This document shows, piece by piece, positions 55,481-64,000 of a stretch of DNA of 64,000 nt. The stretch lies in NCBI GenBank assembly GCA_963995525.1, contig OZ023206.1, positions 65,217,790 to 65,281,789 on the forward strand, written 5' to 3'. The notes beneath the pieces were generated by a model. It was not told the DNA's origin. It searched no databases and saw only the letters and a list, made by a program, of their open reading frames with translations. Every line of letters begins with the position of its first letter. Position 1 is the first letter of the stretch. The stretch is from Escarpia spicata (Eukaryota; Annelida; Polychaeta; Sabellida; Siboglinidae). The position numbers and the translations under genes are program-made.

Positions 55481-57366
55481 ACGTTAACATCTATATTTGG
55501 GTGGCTCCTATGATAGCGACCAATTGTGATTTTAGTAGGAATCTTCCGTCCCACAGCAATTGTTTTCTTGCTATTTGTTTTCTGTCTTTTTGGTGCTATG
55601 TATATTAAGTTTATTTTATATAAATTTGCACTGTATGTTTTACATTTCAATTCTAGTGTGTACATCTGAATAATGTGCTGTCTTACTATGCTGTTGGAAC
55701 TAATAAAAGTATCATTATCCTATAGTGAGGCAGACGTGAGAATACTAGTCATGTTGACTATACCAATTATATAATGTGTGTTTCAGCGTTGTTTCACTGG
55801 CTACTTTGAGCGCTATGAATGCTGTGGATATGGCGCTATATGAAATAAACATTATTATTTTTACTAACGTTACACAATAGCAATGTACGTGCGTACAAGG
55901 TGTGCGTGTATGCGTGCATGCGCGCGTGTTTCTCCACAATGTTAAACGTCTGTAATGTGTAGATAGTTCCATGTGTGATTCAGACTTTTATTAAATATAT
56001 ATATATATATATAATGCATATACAATAAAGCATGCAACGTCAAAGCCACGTACGTAGCAACAGTAGGCCTACATATACAACACGTATGCTCAATTTAGTT
56101 TCTGGTCGTAAGGGCAATAAGTAGTAATTAATCATCTAGGTCCAATTACATTAATTGTCATTAAGTGCCGTGCTAAATAATGTGTATATAGGAGTTTGGG
56201 TATACACTGTATATATAGTAACTAAAACACATCCAAGGATTATGGATCCATAAACTGACGTCACAATAATAATTATACGCGTGACATCCGGCAAACATTC
56301 ATTACCAACCAATGACGGTGTTTATATATGTGCATTAATTGCATTATAATTATATATTTCGGCTTACTCTAGGTCTAGCTAGGACGACATGACATCTTCC
56401 AAATATTTATCAAATACAGTTTTCGGTAGTTTTCCCTTGCAAAAAAAAATATTTTAAGTCAGAATGCTAACAGTCTCGCTTAACTGACTTTCGCCTGGCT
56501 GCGTGACTTCGTCAGAACGATAGTCTAGCTCTGTTAACCGCTAGATGGCAACACTGGTATACTCATGAATTAAAGCATCATCAATTTATGAAGTTATATG
56601 TATCGTATTGTCAGGATTTGCCGCGTTTGAATTAGTCTCGCTTAACCGACTCTCGCCTGGCTGCGTGACTTCGCCAGGAAGATAGTCTGGCTCAGAATCG
56701 CGTTTCGACTGCTCACTGCCAGTTAGCACGTCTATCCCCCAGATATGTTTATAATATATTATATAATGTATGTTTTTGATAACGAAATGAAATTACAAAA
56801 TAGTGGCCGAAATAGTATTATACAAAATAAAATGAATCTTAAAGTAAATGAACACAAACAAAAGTTTCGAGTACTCTACAGGATTCGAACCGAGGACCCT
56901 AAAAATGGCTACTCGATACGCTACAGATTTAGCCACCAAGATCAGCACGTTTTGATTGCACTTTGGCGACTGCATTTTTAGTTAGCAGTCCGACATCGAT
57001 TGTACTTTGTTTAGTTAAATTTGTCCTTGTTTGGTAATTATATCATGCTTATTCACACTTAATCTTTTGTTTCTGCTCGAGCATAAGCAAAGAACGTCAA
57101 TTCGGAATCATTGACAGCCATGAGGCCTGCCACCTAGTGAATATGCATGTGATTAAAAGGCACTAAACTACGAAAAAGATTAATGTCGGTTTATTTTTAT
57201 GTGACATGTTTCAACATAAGTTTAATGTTGAATAGTTGTTATAGTATAGTATTATCTAATAAAAGTGTATCATTATCATAGTTGGCCTAAGAGCCAATCA
57301 TCGTCTCTACCCGAATCTGGGGTAAAGCCCCCTACAGGTAACATTGTCTGGAGCTTAATATTCCAG
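55481..57366. other. 1.9-kb block present only in copy 2
   Basis: Copy 1 reads TATTTTACGG|CCATAGTAATGG with no gap at 43188. Copy 2 has 1886 bases between these points. The block contains a SINE-like head, a diverged repeat pair (56472-56540 and 56633-56700, TCGCCTGGCTGCGTGACTTC type), an (AT)n run (55997-56013) and two TAATAAAAGT(G)TATCATTATC-like sites near its ends (55700 and 57257). No clear target duplication is seen, so insertion in copy 2 and loss from copy 1 are both possible. Confidence 0.8.
56860..56990 (-). mobile_element. tRNA-derived SINE head
   Basis: On the minus strand, TGGCTAAATCTGTAGCG (A-box-like, about 56919-56935) is followed by GGTTCGAATCC, a perfect B box, at 56891-56881. 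Spacing suits a pol III promoter. Sequence beyond is AT-rich and non-tRNA. It lacks a foldable full cloverleaf, so it is not called as a tRNA gene. Confidence 0.65.
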
Positions 57367-58726
57367 GCCATAGTAATGGGCGCGACATCGTGATGCCATC
57401 AATTTAGAAGATGCCTGCCGCCATCTGGTGCGAGAAGAATGTTTTCATAAGCGAACGAACGATTCATTGATCACTAGGTGCCAGAACCGTACGTCACGAC
57501 GCCAGTGGTTCGTTTAAATTATGTAGGTCGAAACGTGTCGACTTCTAGGAATTGGCGTTACAAGTTCAAGAACCATACGTTAATGCTTCAGTTTTGGTGC
57601 ACTGAAACATCACCGTGCTCAATATCAATATGTAATTAAAGAAAATGGCATATCTTGGCGAATGCGTGTTGCGCCACGTACGAGTCAAAGACAAAAGCTA
57701 CTCACTTCTTGTGGGTCGAGTTCCGGTCTTAGGCCAACAAATTATATTTTTGTTTATATTAGGCATGTTACAGCATATTTACAATTTTTAATTTACAATC
57801 GCAACAATTTTAAATAACCAAGAGTACACATGTTTACCTAGTTTTGTCTTAGATCTGTATATGGTGTTGAATATTGTTCAGTTACACGGACTTATGTGAA
57901 GCGAAAAATAAAAGCCACTAGATGGAGTCACATCAACCGCGAAAAAGACGGCGCTTAGATGTTTAATTCACGCACGCATGCACACGTCGGACCGTACTAG
58001 AAAGTGTACCAATTTCGATGCGTCTTTAATAGTCACATAACAATATACATGAATCTGTCATTTACTGCAACAATATAATTACACAACAAATAACAAAAAC
58101 TATATCAACAATATAAAACAAATACTGCATGGTGTTTCATTTAGTACATGCATGGATGTTTTCTCAATGCATTACCGGTATGATATTAAAATAATTATTG
58201 ATAAATCAAGAGGCTCATATATGAGTACACACATCACATACTTAATGGTCAACTATTGACAACATATAATCCCATAGTTCAATACAATACAACAGTACAT
58301 ACCCTCGTTTCTTGTGTATTTACCACATTTTAAAAGTAAAACAATTACTGTTGTAATACTATTTAATATCACCGACACAATTTTTGAAACTGGGTGATCG
58401 GATTAAAAAAAAAATTATGGAAAATATGTGAAATGTTATAGTAATCCACATATAACTGATGGATAATTAATATTGGTATATTTGTGACACTCGTATAACT
58501 CATGTATCACGTTAATGTAACTGCATGAGTACCGAATATAAACAAAAGGATCATTATTGCACATTTTGTTACAAAGGGCTAACACAACACATGATAAGTA
58601 TACTTCAAGATTACTCTTTAATTCAAGCTTTTCACTGATCAGCCGAATCTGTCTAAACTGCAGAACAAACTGATCTATTTGAATAAACAGTCTTTCTGGC
58701 GGCTTACTTCATCTGTTTAATTCATC

Positions 58727-59700
58727 ATATTTTGGCACCATTGTTAAAATTGGCAAATCACCAAAACATGCAGCTGAACTTCAAAAATTAAAAACATCAC
58801 TACACTGAAAGTCGTAGACAGAAGAGGAACTATCATTTCCTGTGTATAATGCAACATTATAGCAGATCTACCGGCAGTAAATCCCATGACATTAACTGGC
58901 AACTAAATGACAGTAAATTACTTCATACCTGTGAAAACACATTTTTATAGGGAATGTACGATTAATATTTGTTAACTGACTATAATCTATGGTTTCCTGA
59001 CAGTGTTTCGTTTATCATGTATTAATATTTATAACATATTGGTTGGTTAAAAATTATATCCTTTCACACTGTGCTGTGATCTAAATTTTTCTTCTTCAAA
59101 AAATCATGATTTCGCAATAAATTACAATAGGCTACAGGGGTTGTTATAAAAAATGTAGAAATAACTTAATTCTGATTGAAAAGCCACCAACAGATCTTCA
59201 CATCTGTGATTTATTGGTTTATTAACTGCATGTTTTATACAATTTCTGATAGAAAGAGTAATGCACTACAGCAATAATGTTTAAAATATGAAGCATAACA
59301 TTAATTGTTGATTTATGTGTAACAAGTTACTTTGCGATACATTATTATGATAATGTGGGCATTTTAATGGTATGAAAATACCAACTTACTGTGTACCAAT
59401 TAACCAACAAAATCGTTGTACATTCCTTGCAAATATCATTAAAATAACTACCCTGTTCCCTGTTTGATAACATCTATTTTACCATGGGACTAGTTAATTT
59501 TCACAGCTGAATACATGGAACCAGCCCGGACCAACTTTGCTGTGTGAACATGGCTTATAATGGTAGTGTTTACTATCAGGTTTACAAATTAATAACAGAT
59601 GACATACATGTGAAGATAGAAATCTATCGCTGCCATCGTAGAAAGGTTTTGCCATTGCAAATATGGTTTTGTGTGTCACATTAACCAGTGCCGCCTGCAT
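58727..59700. other. AT-rich intergenic or 3' UTR sequence
   Basis: No coding similarity. Two AATAAA motifs on the minus strand (59223-59218 and 59215-59210) could serve the exon ending at 59714. Confidence 0.45.
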
Positions 59701-59713
59701 TCTGCACTGCGTA

Positions 59714-59978
59714 TCAATGCAGTAGATGCTGTATACTTTTGTCCATAGAATGCCGCTGCTCGTAGAAGTCTGCAGGCAACTGTTTCGTGCCCACCTTCCT
59801 GTCATGTGACTTAGTCGATGAAGATGATGATGAAGACTGCAGTGAACTGTCTTTGTCGGAAACGCTGTCGAAGCTCGTGCTCTGTTTCAGCAGCAGCAAC
59901 TGCCGATTTCTCTTTTTCTTGCTGCGTGCTGGAAATAATGTCTCGACGTGTGCAAGGGACTTTGGAAAACTGGCAGAT
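59714..59978 (-). CDS. Probable 3' terminal exon of an unidentified gene
   Basis: Acceptor CATGTTGCAG ends at 59979. Reading SASFPKSLAHVETLFPARSK, then KKRNRQLLLLKQSTSFDSVS, an (S)7 tract, DRKVGTKQLPADFYEQRHSM and a stop at 59716-59714: 87 codons. Codon choice, lack of stops and basic, Ser-rich composition look like a disordered protein tail. Product not recognised. Two alternative frames are open for shorter stretches. Confidence 0.5.
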
Positions 59979-60004
59979 CTGCAACATGAGCAACATCAGA
60001 GTAG

Positions 60005-60184
60005 ACAGTCGAACCTCCCTTTATGGTCACCTCGGTAATACAGCCACCTCAAAATTAAGGTCACGCTACAACAAATTATTTCCATAACAGTAAATGAAAC
60101 TAGTCTTGCTAATATGTTCACCTCAATATTCAGGTCCCTTTCGGCCAGTCGTGAGGGTGTCCACAATAATGAAGTTCCATTGTA
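60005..60184 (+). mobile_element. MITE-like element, family copy 2
   Basis: Starts ACAGTCGAACCTCCCTTTAT and ends GAAGTTCCATTGTA. Interior GGTCACCTCGGTAATACAGC matches 23683-23873. The TA at both ends may be a TA target duplication. Confidence 0.65.
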
Positions 60185-60900
60185 TTTCAGACTGCCAATC
60201 TATATGTATCTAAGAACATACTAGAAATGCTGCATTATGCACTAACAGTTGTTGCTGTTTATAAACTTAACAACAGAAAACAAACTTGAGTTGTGTTTTT
60301 GGTCCTGTCACTGTTTATGTCTTATGAACTAATATGGCACAGTCTTGCAGCTTATATGCTGTGAAAAATGAATTTATGTCTAAGATTTCAATACTGATCT
60401 TTACTTTAAATCTGGATTTGTCATGACATATCTGAAACCAAAAGCATTGCTTGGTAGTCCCTGTGCAGACATTCTTTCCCTTGCATATTGACATCAAAAG
60501 TCTTCCTCTTCCAGGGTTGTAACTAATGTTACACAGCATGCTGTACCGCATGCCAATTTTTAGAATAAGTATTTTCGTGTAGTCGAGCCGGTTTTTTATT
60601 TGGCATGTTACATCTTGAATTAACTATACTGGAAGCTTCCAAAACTTCCTAACTTTGAACAAAAATGACAGTCAACATTTTCTTTGCATAATTTGTATGT
60701 CCTGAAAAGCAAATCATGTAAGTAGATCAAAGGATATAGCGTGGCATCAGTGTTTCCTCTACCCAAATGCATACACACGCTATACACTGTATAGAGCCAT
60801 ATATATATATACATATACAGTACCGGTACTTCCTTGAATGGACTCATGTCCTGGTTTCTTGGTTGTTATTACTAGACATATTTACCTATCTATGTGGTTT

Positions 60901-61153
60901 TTCGATCTGGATATTTCAATCGCATCCCGCAGTCTTCAGCAGATTGAAAATTATGGGTGTGTCACATGATCAATGTCACAAAGGCAGCGATCAACATCCA
61001 CATGGTCAAATCCACGTTGAACCACGATATCTGCCACGAGCTTCCACCAGTCCTTCTCCAGCTGGTGTCACATGACATTGGTCATGTGACACACCCATAA
61101 TTTTCAGTCTCCTGAAGAAGACTGCGGGATATGGTTGAAATATCCAGATCGAA
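60901..61153 (+). repeat. Inverted repeat with ~80-bp arms (foldback element)
   Basis: The left arm 60901-60979 and right arm 61073-61153 (reverse complement) share TCGATCTGGATATTTCAA, CCCGCAGTCTT and GAAAATTATGGGTGTGTCAC with a few mismatches and a 3-base indel. The loop is about 95 bases. Probably a foldback or MITE element. Confidence 0.88.
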
Positions 61154-61297
61154 GGGACTTTCTTGAGAGGTAAATTTGTCTAATTATACAGTACTTGTTA
61201 TAACCTTGGATTTTTATCTACTCCGATTATGAACCTTGATGTTTGCTGTGTAAAAATATTCTGGTAAAACCCCTGTGTGTTGTTAATTTCTGCCCAC

Positions 61298-61409
61298 CTG
61301 TCCCTGGGAGAGATGTTCCAGTCGGGGGGAGTGGGGGGTCGGTCTTGACCACTCCTCTCACTCCGCAAGGCCTCCAGTCGTCTGTCCAGTAGCATGGATG
61401 ATATCATGC
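61298..61409 (-). CDS. Probable internal exon of an unidentified gene
   Basis: Acceptor GTTGCTTGCAG ends at 61410; possible donor GTGGGC at 61297-61292. Encodes MISSMLLDRRLEALRSERSG, then QDRPPTPPDWNISPRD. Proline-rich and charged, with higher GC than flanks. It could belong to the same minus-strand gene as 59714-59978 and 63863-63965. Product not recognised; the downstream frame also stays open to 61198. Confidence 0.5.
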
Positions 61410-61499
61410 CTGCAAGCAACATGGCGGTCAGTAGTTTAGTAACATAACAATCTAGAAATTCCTCTAGACACTGACCTCAGCTATTGGCACTAAAGAAGT

Positions 61500-63490
61500 C
61501 ATGCCGTTAAACTGTAAAACAAAGTATAAGTAAGGTCAGTTATATAGCACAGTATCCAGTCCTCAACACTGCTCAAAGTGCTTTAAGCTTTACTCCCTGG
61601 CAGACCTGTTCAATCGACACAAACTCTTCAAGATCACTGTTAATGAGCGATATTGATTTTAAAGAGCAAAATCAGGCTTTTGAGCTCATATTAGACAGAG
61701 AACGGATTTGACAGACATAAGAATGGACAGAGCTCAATTTCTAAGAAATGTAAATGGCAGCCAAGTCCCAGCCAGCACGCCACCCTCAGCCTGATCTGAG
61801 CAGCTGGGAAGCACACATTTGATTGTGTGAAAACTTGTTATTTATGCGTAAAACATTAAATAGAATGTGGGGTAGAATAACCCGATGTCATGATTGTGGC
61901 CGCCCTATAGGCTATGAGTGACGATGATATGATGAAGATGAACGTGTTTCATCAACAACAAATGCTGTCCCTGTGCTGCGTGTTTCTGTTTGTTAGTGTG
62001 ACAGGGTAAATGTGCGATGGATGAAGTGCTTACACTAGGCGCCTTCTGTCAGTTTATGGCCCACACAATTTCTGTCATTTATGTCACTTTAGGGCTATAT
62101 AAAATAATTCCAGGTTTCTCATCAGAAATGAATGGTGCGATTTATGGTAAATGTGTCTATGTTGATCCTGATGACAGTACTAACAACTATCATTGCAACT
62201 CATCGTCAACAATTAACAATTTAAAATATTAAGATGTCTACTGAATGGTTTGGTGTGAAATATAGTTTTCTCTTTTTGCCAAGAATTATTGCATGCATAT
62301 TTAATCAAAGGATAATTATATTTCAAAATAAAGTTTCGTGGAAGCTATTTAAAAATTATTGTGCTGATGAGAAACCAGGAATTTATTTTATAAAAGTAAA
62401 GTAAAATTATTTTATGTGACCTTATTGTGAGACAAAATATGTTTAATATTTTACACATTTTATAGATACTATGCATTGTACAATGCGGTATCTTCATTGA
62501 AGAAATTAAATATTTGTACGTTAATATTCCAGATGCTGTCAAAACCATTGCCACTGACTACAACATGAGGAGAACATTTGAAAGTACTCCAAGACTGCTT
62601 CTGACGGGAATGGTGTTAGACAGCACCGGACAACAAATGCAGCGCTGGATGTTTTTATAAAATATTTGAGTTGTCATGTGCCGCACGAATCAATGGGCAT
62701 TAATAGCAACTTTGCTTTTTGATTTTTTGGAATTAAATTATGTGTTTTTTATGTGCACTGGAGTTGTTTGCATATTTAATTTTAGTTTATAATAACTGGA
62801 TGGGATACTCAACACCCATTCTCTTTTTGAAGCACATTACATTTATGATCCTAAATAATATATTACTATATTATTTTATTGTTTTGAACTTCCAAATTCC
62901 AAATAATCTCAATAAATTTATGAATGTGTATCACGTAATGTTCATTTTAACATTAGAGTTACAATGCATGATGATTACTATTGAAATGTTCAAGTTATAT
63001 AAATCAATACACATAAGTGTATGTGCATAATTTGGTCTTATTACTTGAAAACACACACTATACACACATTTAGCAAAATTAGGCACATTTGGCATATGAG
63101 TGGCTAACCATCGACAGAGTATTGGCGTCTGACTATGAGCCGCCCTTGGCCCGAAGGCAAGCCGCTGAACAAAAATCCCTCGGCCCGCAGGCGGATGCTG
63201 CCAGTGGGCCAATGACTTTGCCGCTCTCGGCCCGCTGTAGTTGTGCTATCTGGGGTACCAGTGAAGGTGGACAGAGATTGTAAGATCATCATCAGGGCAT
63301 CTATATGACCACCCACAGTTACAGGACAGGTGACATGAAACAAGGAGGTCAACATTGCATGGGAATGGCACTAACATACTGGTAAATAAACTGGACAAAG
63401 AAAGCAGTGTTAGCATATAATGTTACCAAGTTGTTGGCAAGGTGACAGGATGTTCTTGCCAATTAATCACATTAACATTATGAAATTATC
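61500..63490. other. Mostly intronic-looking sequence; no gene recognised
   Basis: Includes a dispersed-repeat-like stretch (about 61540-61610, CAAAGTGCTTTAAGC type) and a GC-rich patch at 63135-63240. A minus-strand stretch 63340-63265 (ALMMILQSLSTFTG in one frame) might be an exon, but its splice sites are poor. Confidence 0.4.
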
Positions 63491-63499
63491 TAGTATAAT

Positions 63500-63770
63500 T
63501 TGCACCAGTGCCAAAATGACATGGTGCAGAATTGAAAGAGAACACTGTGCCAAATTGACAAAGGACACAACTAATATTGACAGAGAACAAAACAAATTGA
63601 CAACTGTAGGATATGGTGCCATATTGGAAGAGGACATGGTGTCAATTTGACAAATGTGGTTGCATCAAACTGAGAGAGCTCATGACACTAAATTGACAAA
63701 AGAAATAGTACCAAATTGACACAGAAGACAATGACAAATTGACAACACTGGTGTTAAAACGACAGCTCTA
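63500..63770 (+). repeat. Degenerate tandem repeat, CAAATTGACA type
   Basis: Ten or more loose units of about 20-28 bases with (C/A)AAATTGACA(A/G) and GAGAACA/GGACA(C/T) spacers. Strongly diverged. Confidence 0.7.
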
Positions 63771-63862
63771 GGTAGTACCTTAACCAGTCAGTGTGGATAA
63801 TGCAGGTAGAACTTCATGTAGCCTTTGAAGAAGGTAATTATGTCATTGCCCATAGCTCCTAC

Positions 63863-63965
63863 CTTGTTTGGGTGGCACAGGGCCTTTGATAGGAGCAAGT
63901 TGTACGACTGAGCCATCTGTTCGCAAGTGTGGCAGTGAGTGTCTTGTACGTGTCTCTGATCCGTT
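63863..63965 (-). CDS. Probable internal exon of an unidentified gene
   Basis: Acceptor GTCCTGTTTACAG ends at 63966; donor GTAGGA at 63862-63857. 103 bases, one base then 34 codons: TDQRHVQDTHCHTCEQMAQS and YNLLLSKALCHPNK. The frame continues past the donor for about 24 codons (FFKGYMKFYLH), so the end could lie further left. Product not recognised; the gene continues upstream outside the window. Confidence 0.55.
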
Positions 63966-64000
63966 CTGTAAACAGGACAATCACTGTTAGAATCCTATCC

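Noticed and set aside
56881..56940. tRNA gene on the minus strand
   Set aside because: A perfect B box and an A-box-like stretch exist, but a full cloverleaf could not be drawn, and the sequence runs into an AT-rich body as SINEs do.
63135..63240. GC-rich patch as an exon
   Set aside because: No splice sites or similarity fit; more like a repeat fragment.

Overview
The window is about 64 kb of intron-bearing, AT-rich animal nuclear DNA, dominated by transposable elements and tandem repeats. No rRNA gene, functional tRNA gene, operon or bacterial feature is visible. Multi-exon genes with GT-AG introns, CR1/L2-, RTE- and L1-type non-LTR retrotransposons, Ty3/gypsy remnants and PHD-finger/2A-bearing LINEs point to an invertebrate, probably a marine lophotrochozoan or invertebrate deuterostome. 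The species cannot be fixed from sequence alone.

Host genes. On the minus strand, six exons between 13440 and 6882 encode the N-terminal transmembrane domain (TMD0) and start of the L0 linker of an ABCC/MRP1-type transporter. The gene is incomplete: its first exon and the TMD1-NBD1-TMD2-NBD2 exons are not visible. At 4813-5852 (+) lies an intronless heparan sulfate glucosamine 3-O-sulfotransferase copy killed by three in-frame stops and a one-base frameshift. At the right end, three probable minus-strand exons (63863-63965, 61298-61409, 59714-59978) look like the 3' part of an unidentified gene.

Mobile elements, left to right: a decayed non-LTR element (1-3640, -); an RTE element (10240-12822, -) with target-site duplications inside an ABCC intron; a repeat mosaic (14332-17955); a tRNA-like SINE head and a LINE 3' fragment (18365-19310); a decayed RTE-like element (25645-26985, -); Ty3/gypsy LTR, integrase and gag pieces (27259-32414, -), interrupted by a 5'-truncated CR1-like LINE with an open 378-codon frame (27893-29126, +); a LINE 5' fragment with a mutated 2A motif (29127-29450, -); and a full-length CR1/L2-like LINE (44730-49255, -) with an intact 1141-codon ORF.

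Tandem repeats include a 59-bp satellite with exactly 22 near-identical copies (21279-22576), a 22-bp minisatellite of about 111 copies (33201-35650), and many microsatellites.

The most structured region is 36435-58726. An 8.1-kb unit is duplicated head to tail (36435-44545 and 44546-58726). Each copy starts with a 233-bp LTR-like repeat. That repeat was split by a 3.5-3.9 kb element with long terminal inverted repeats before the duplication. The inverted-repeat element carries an L1-type ORF1 but no visible ORF2. After duplication, copy 2 received the full-length 2A/PHD LINE in its LTR, and the ORF1 region of copy 1 was replaced by a segment bounded by 164-bp direct repeats. The order of events can be read from the nested junctions.
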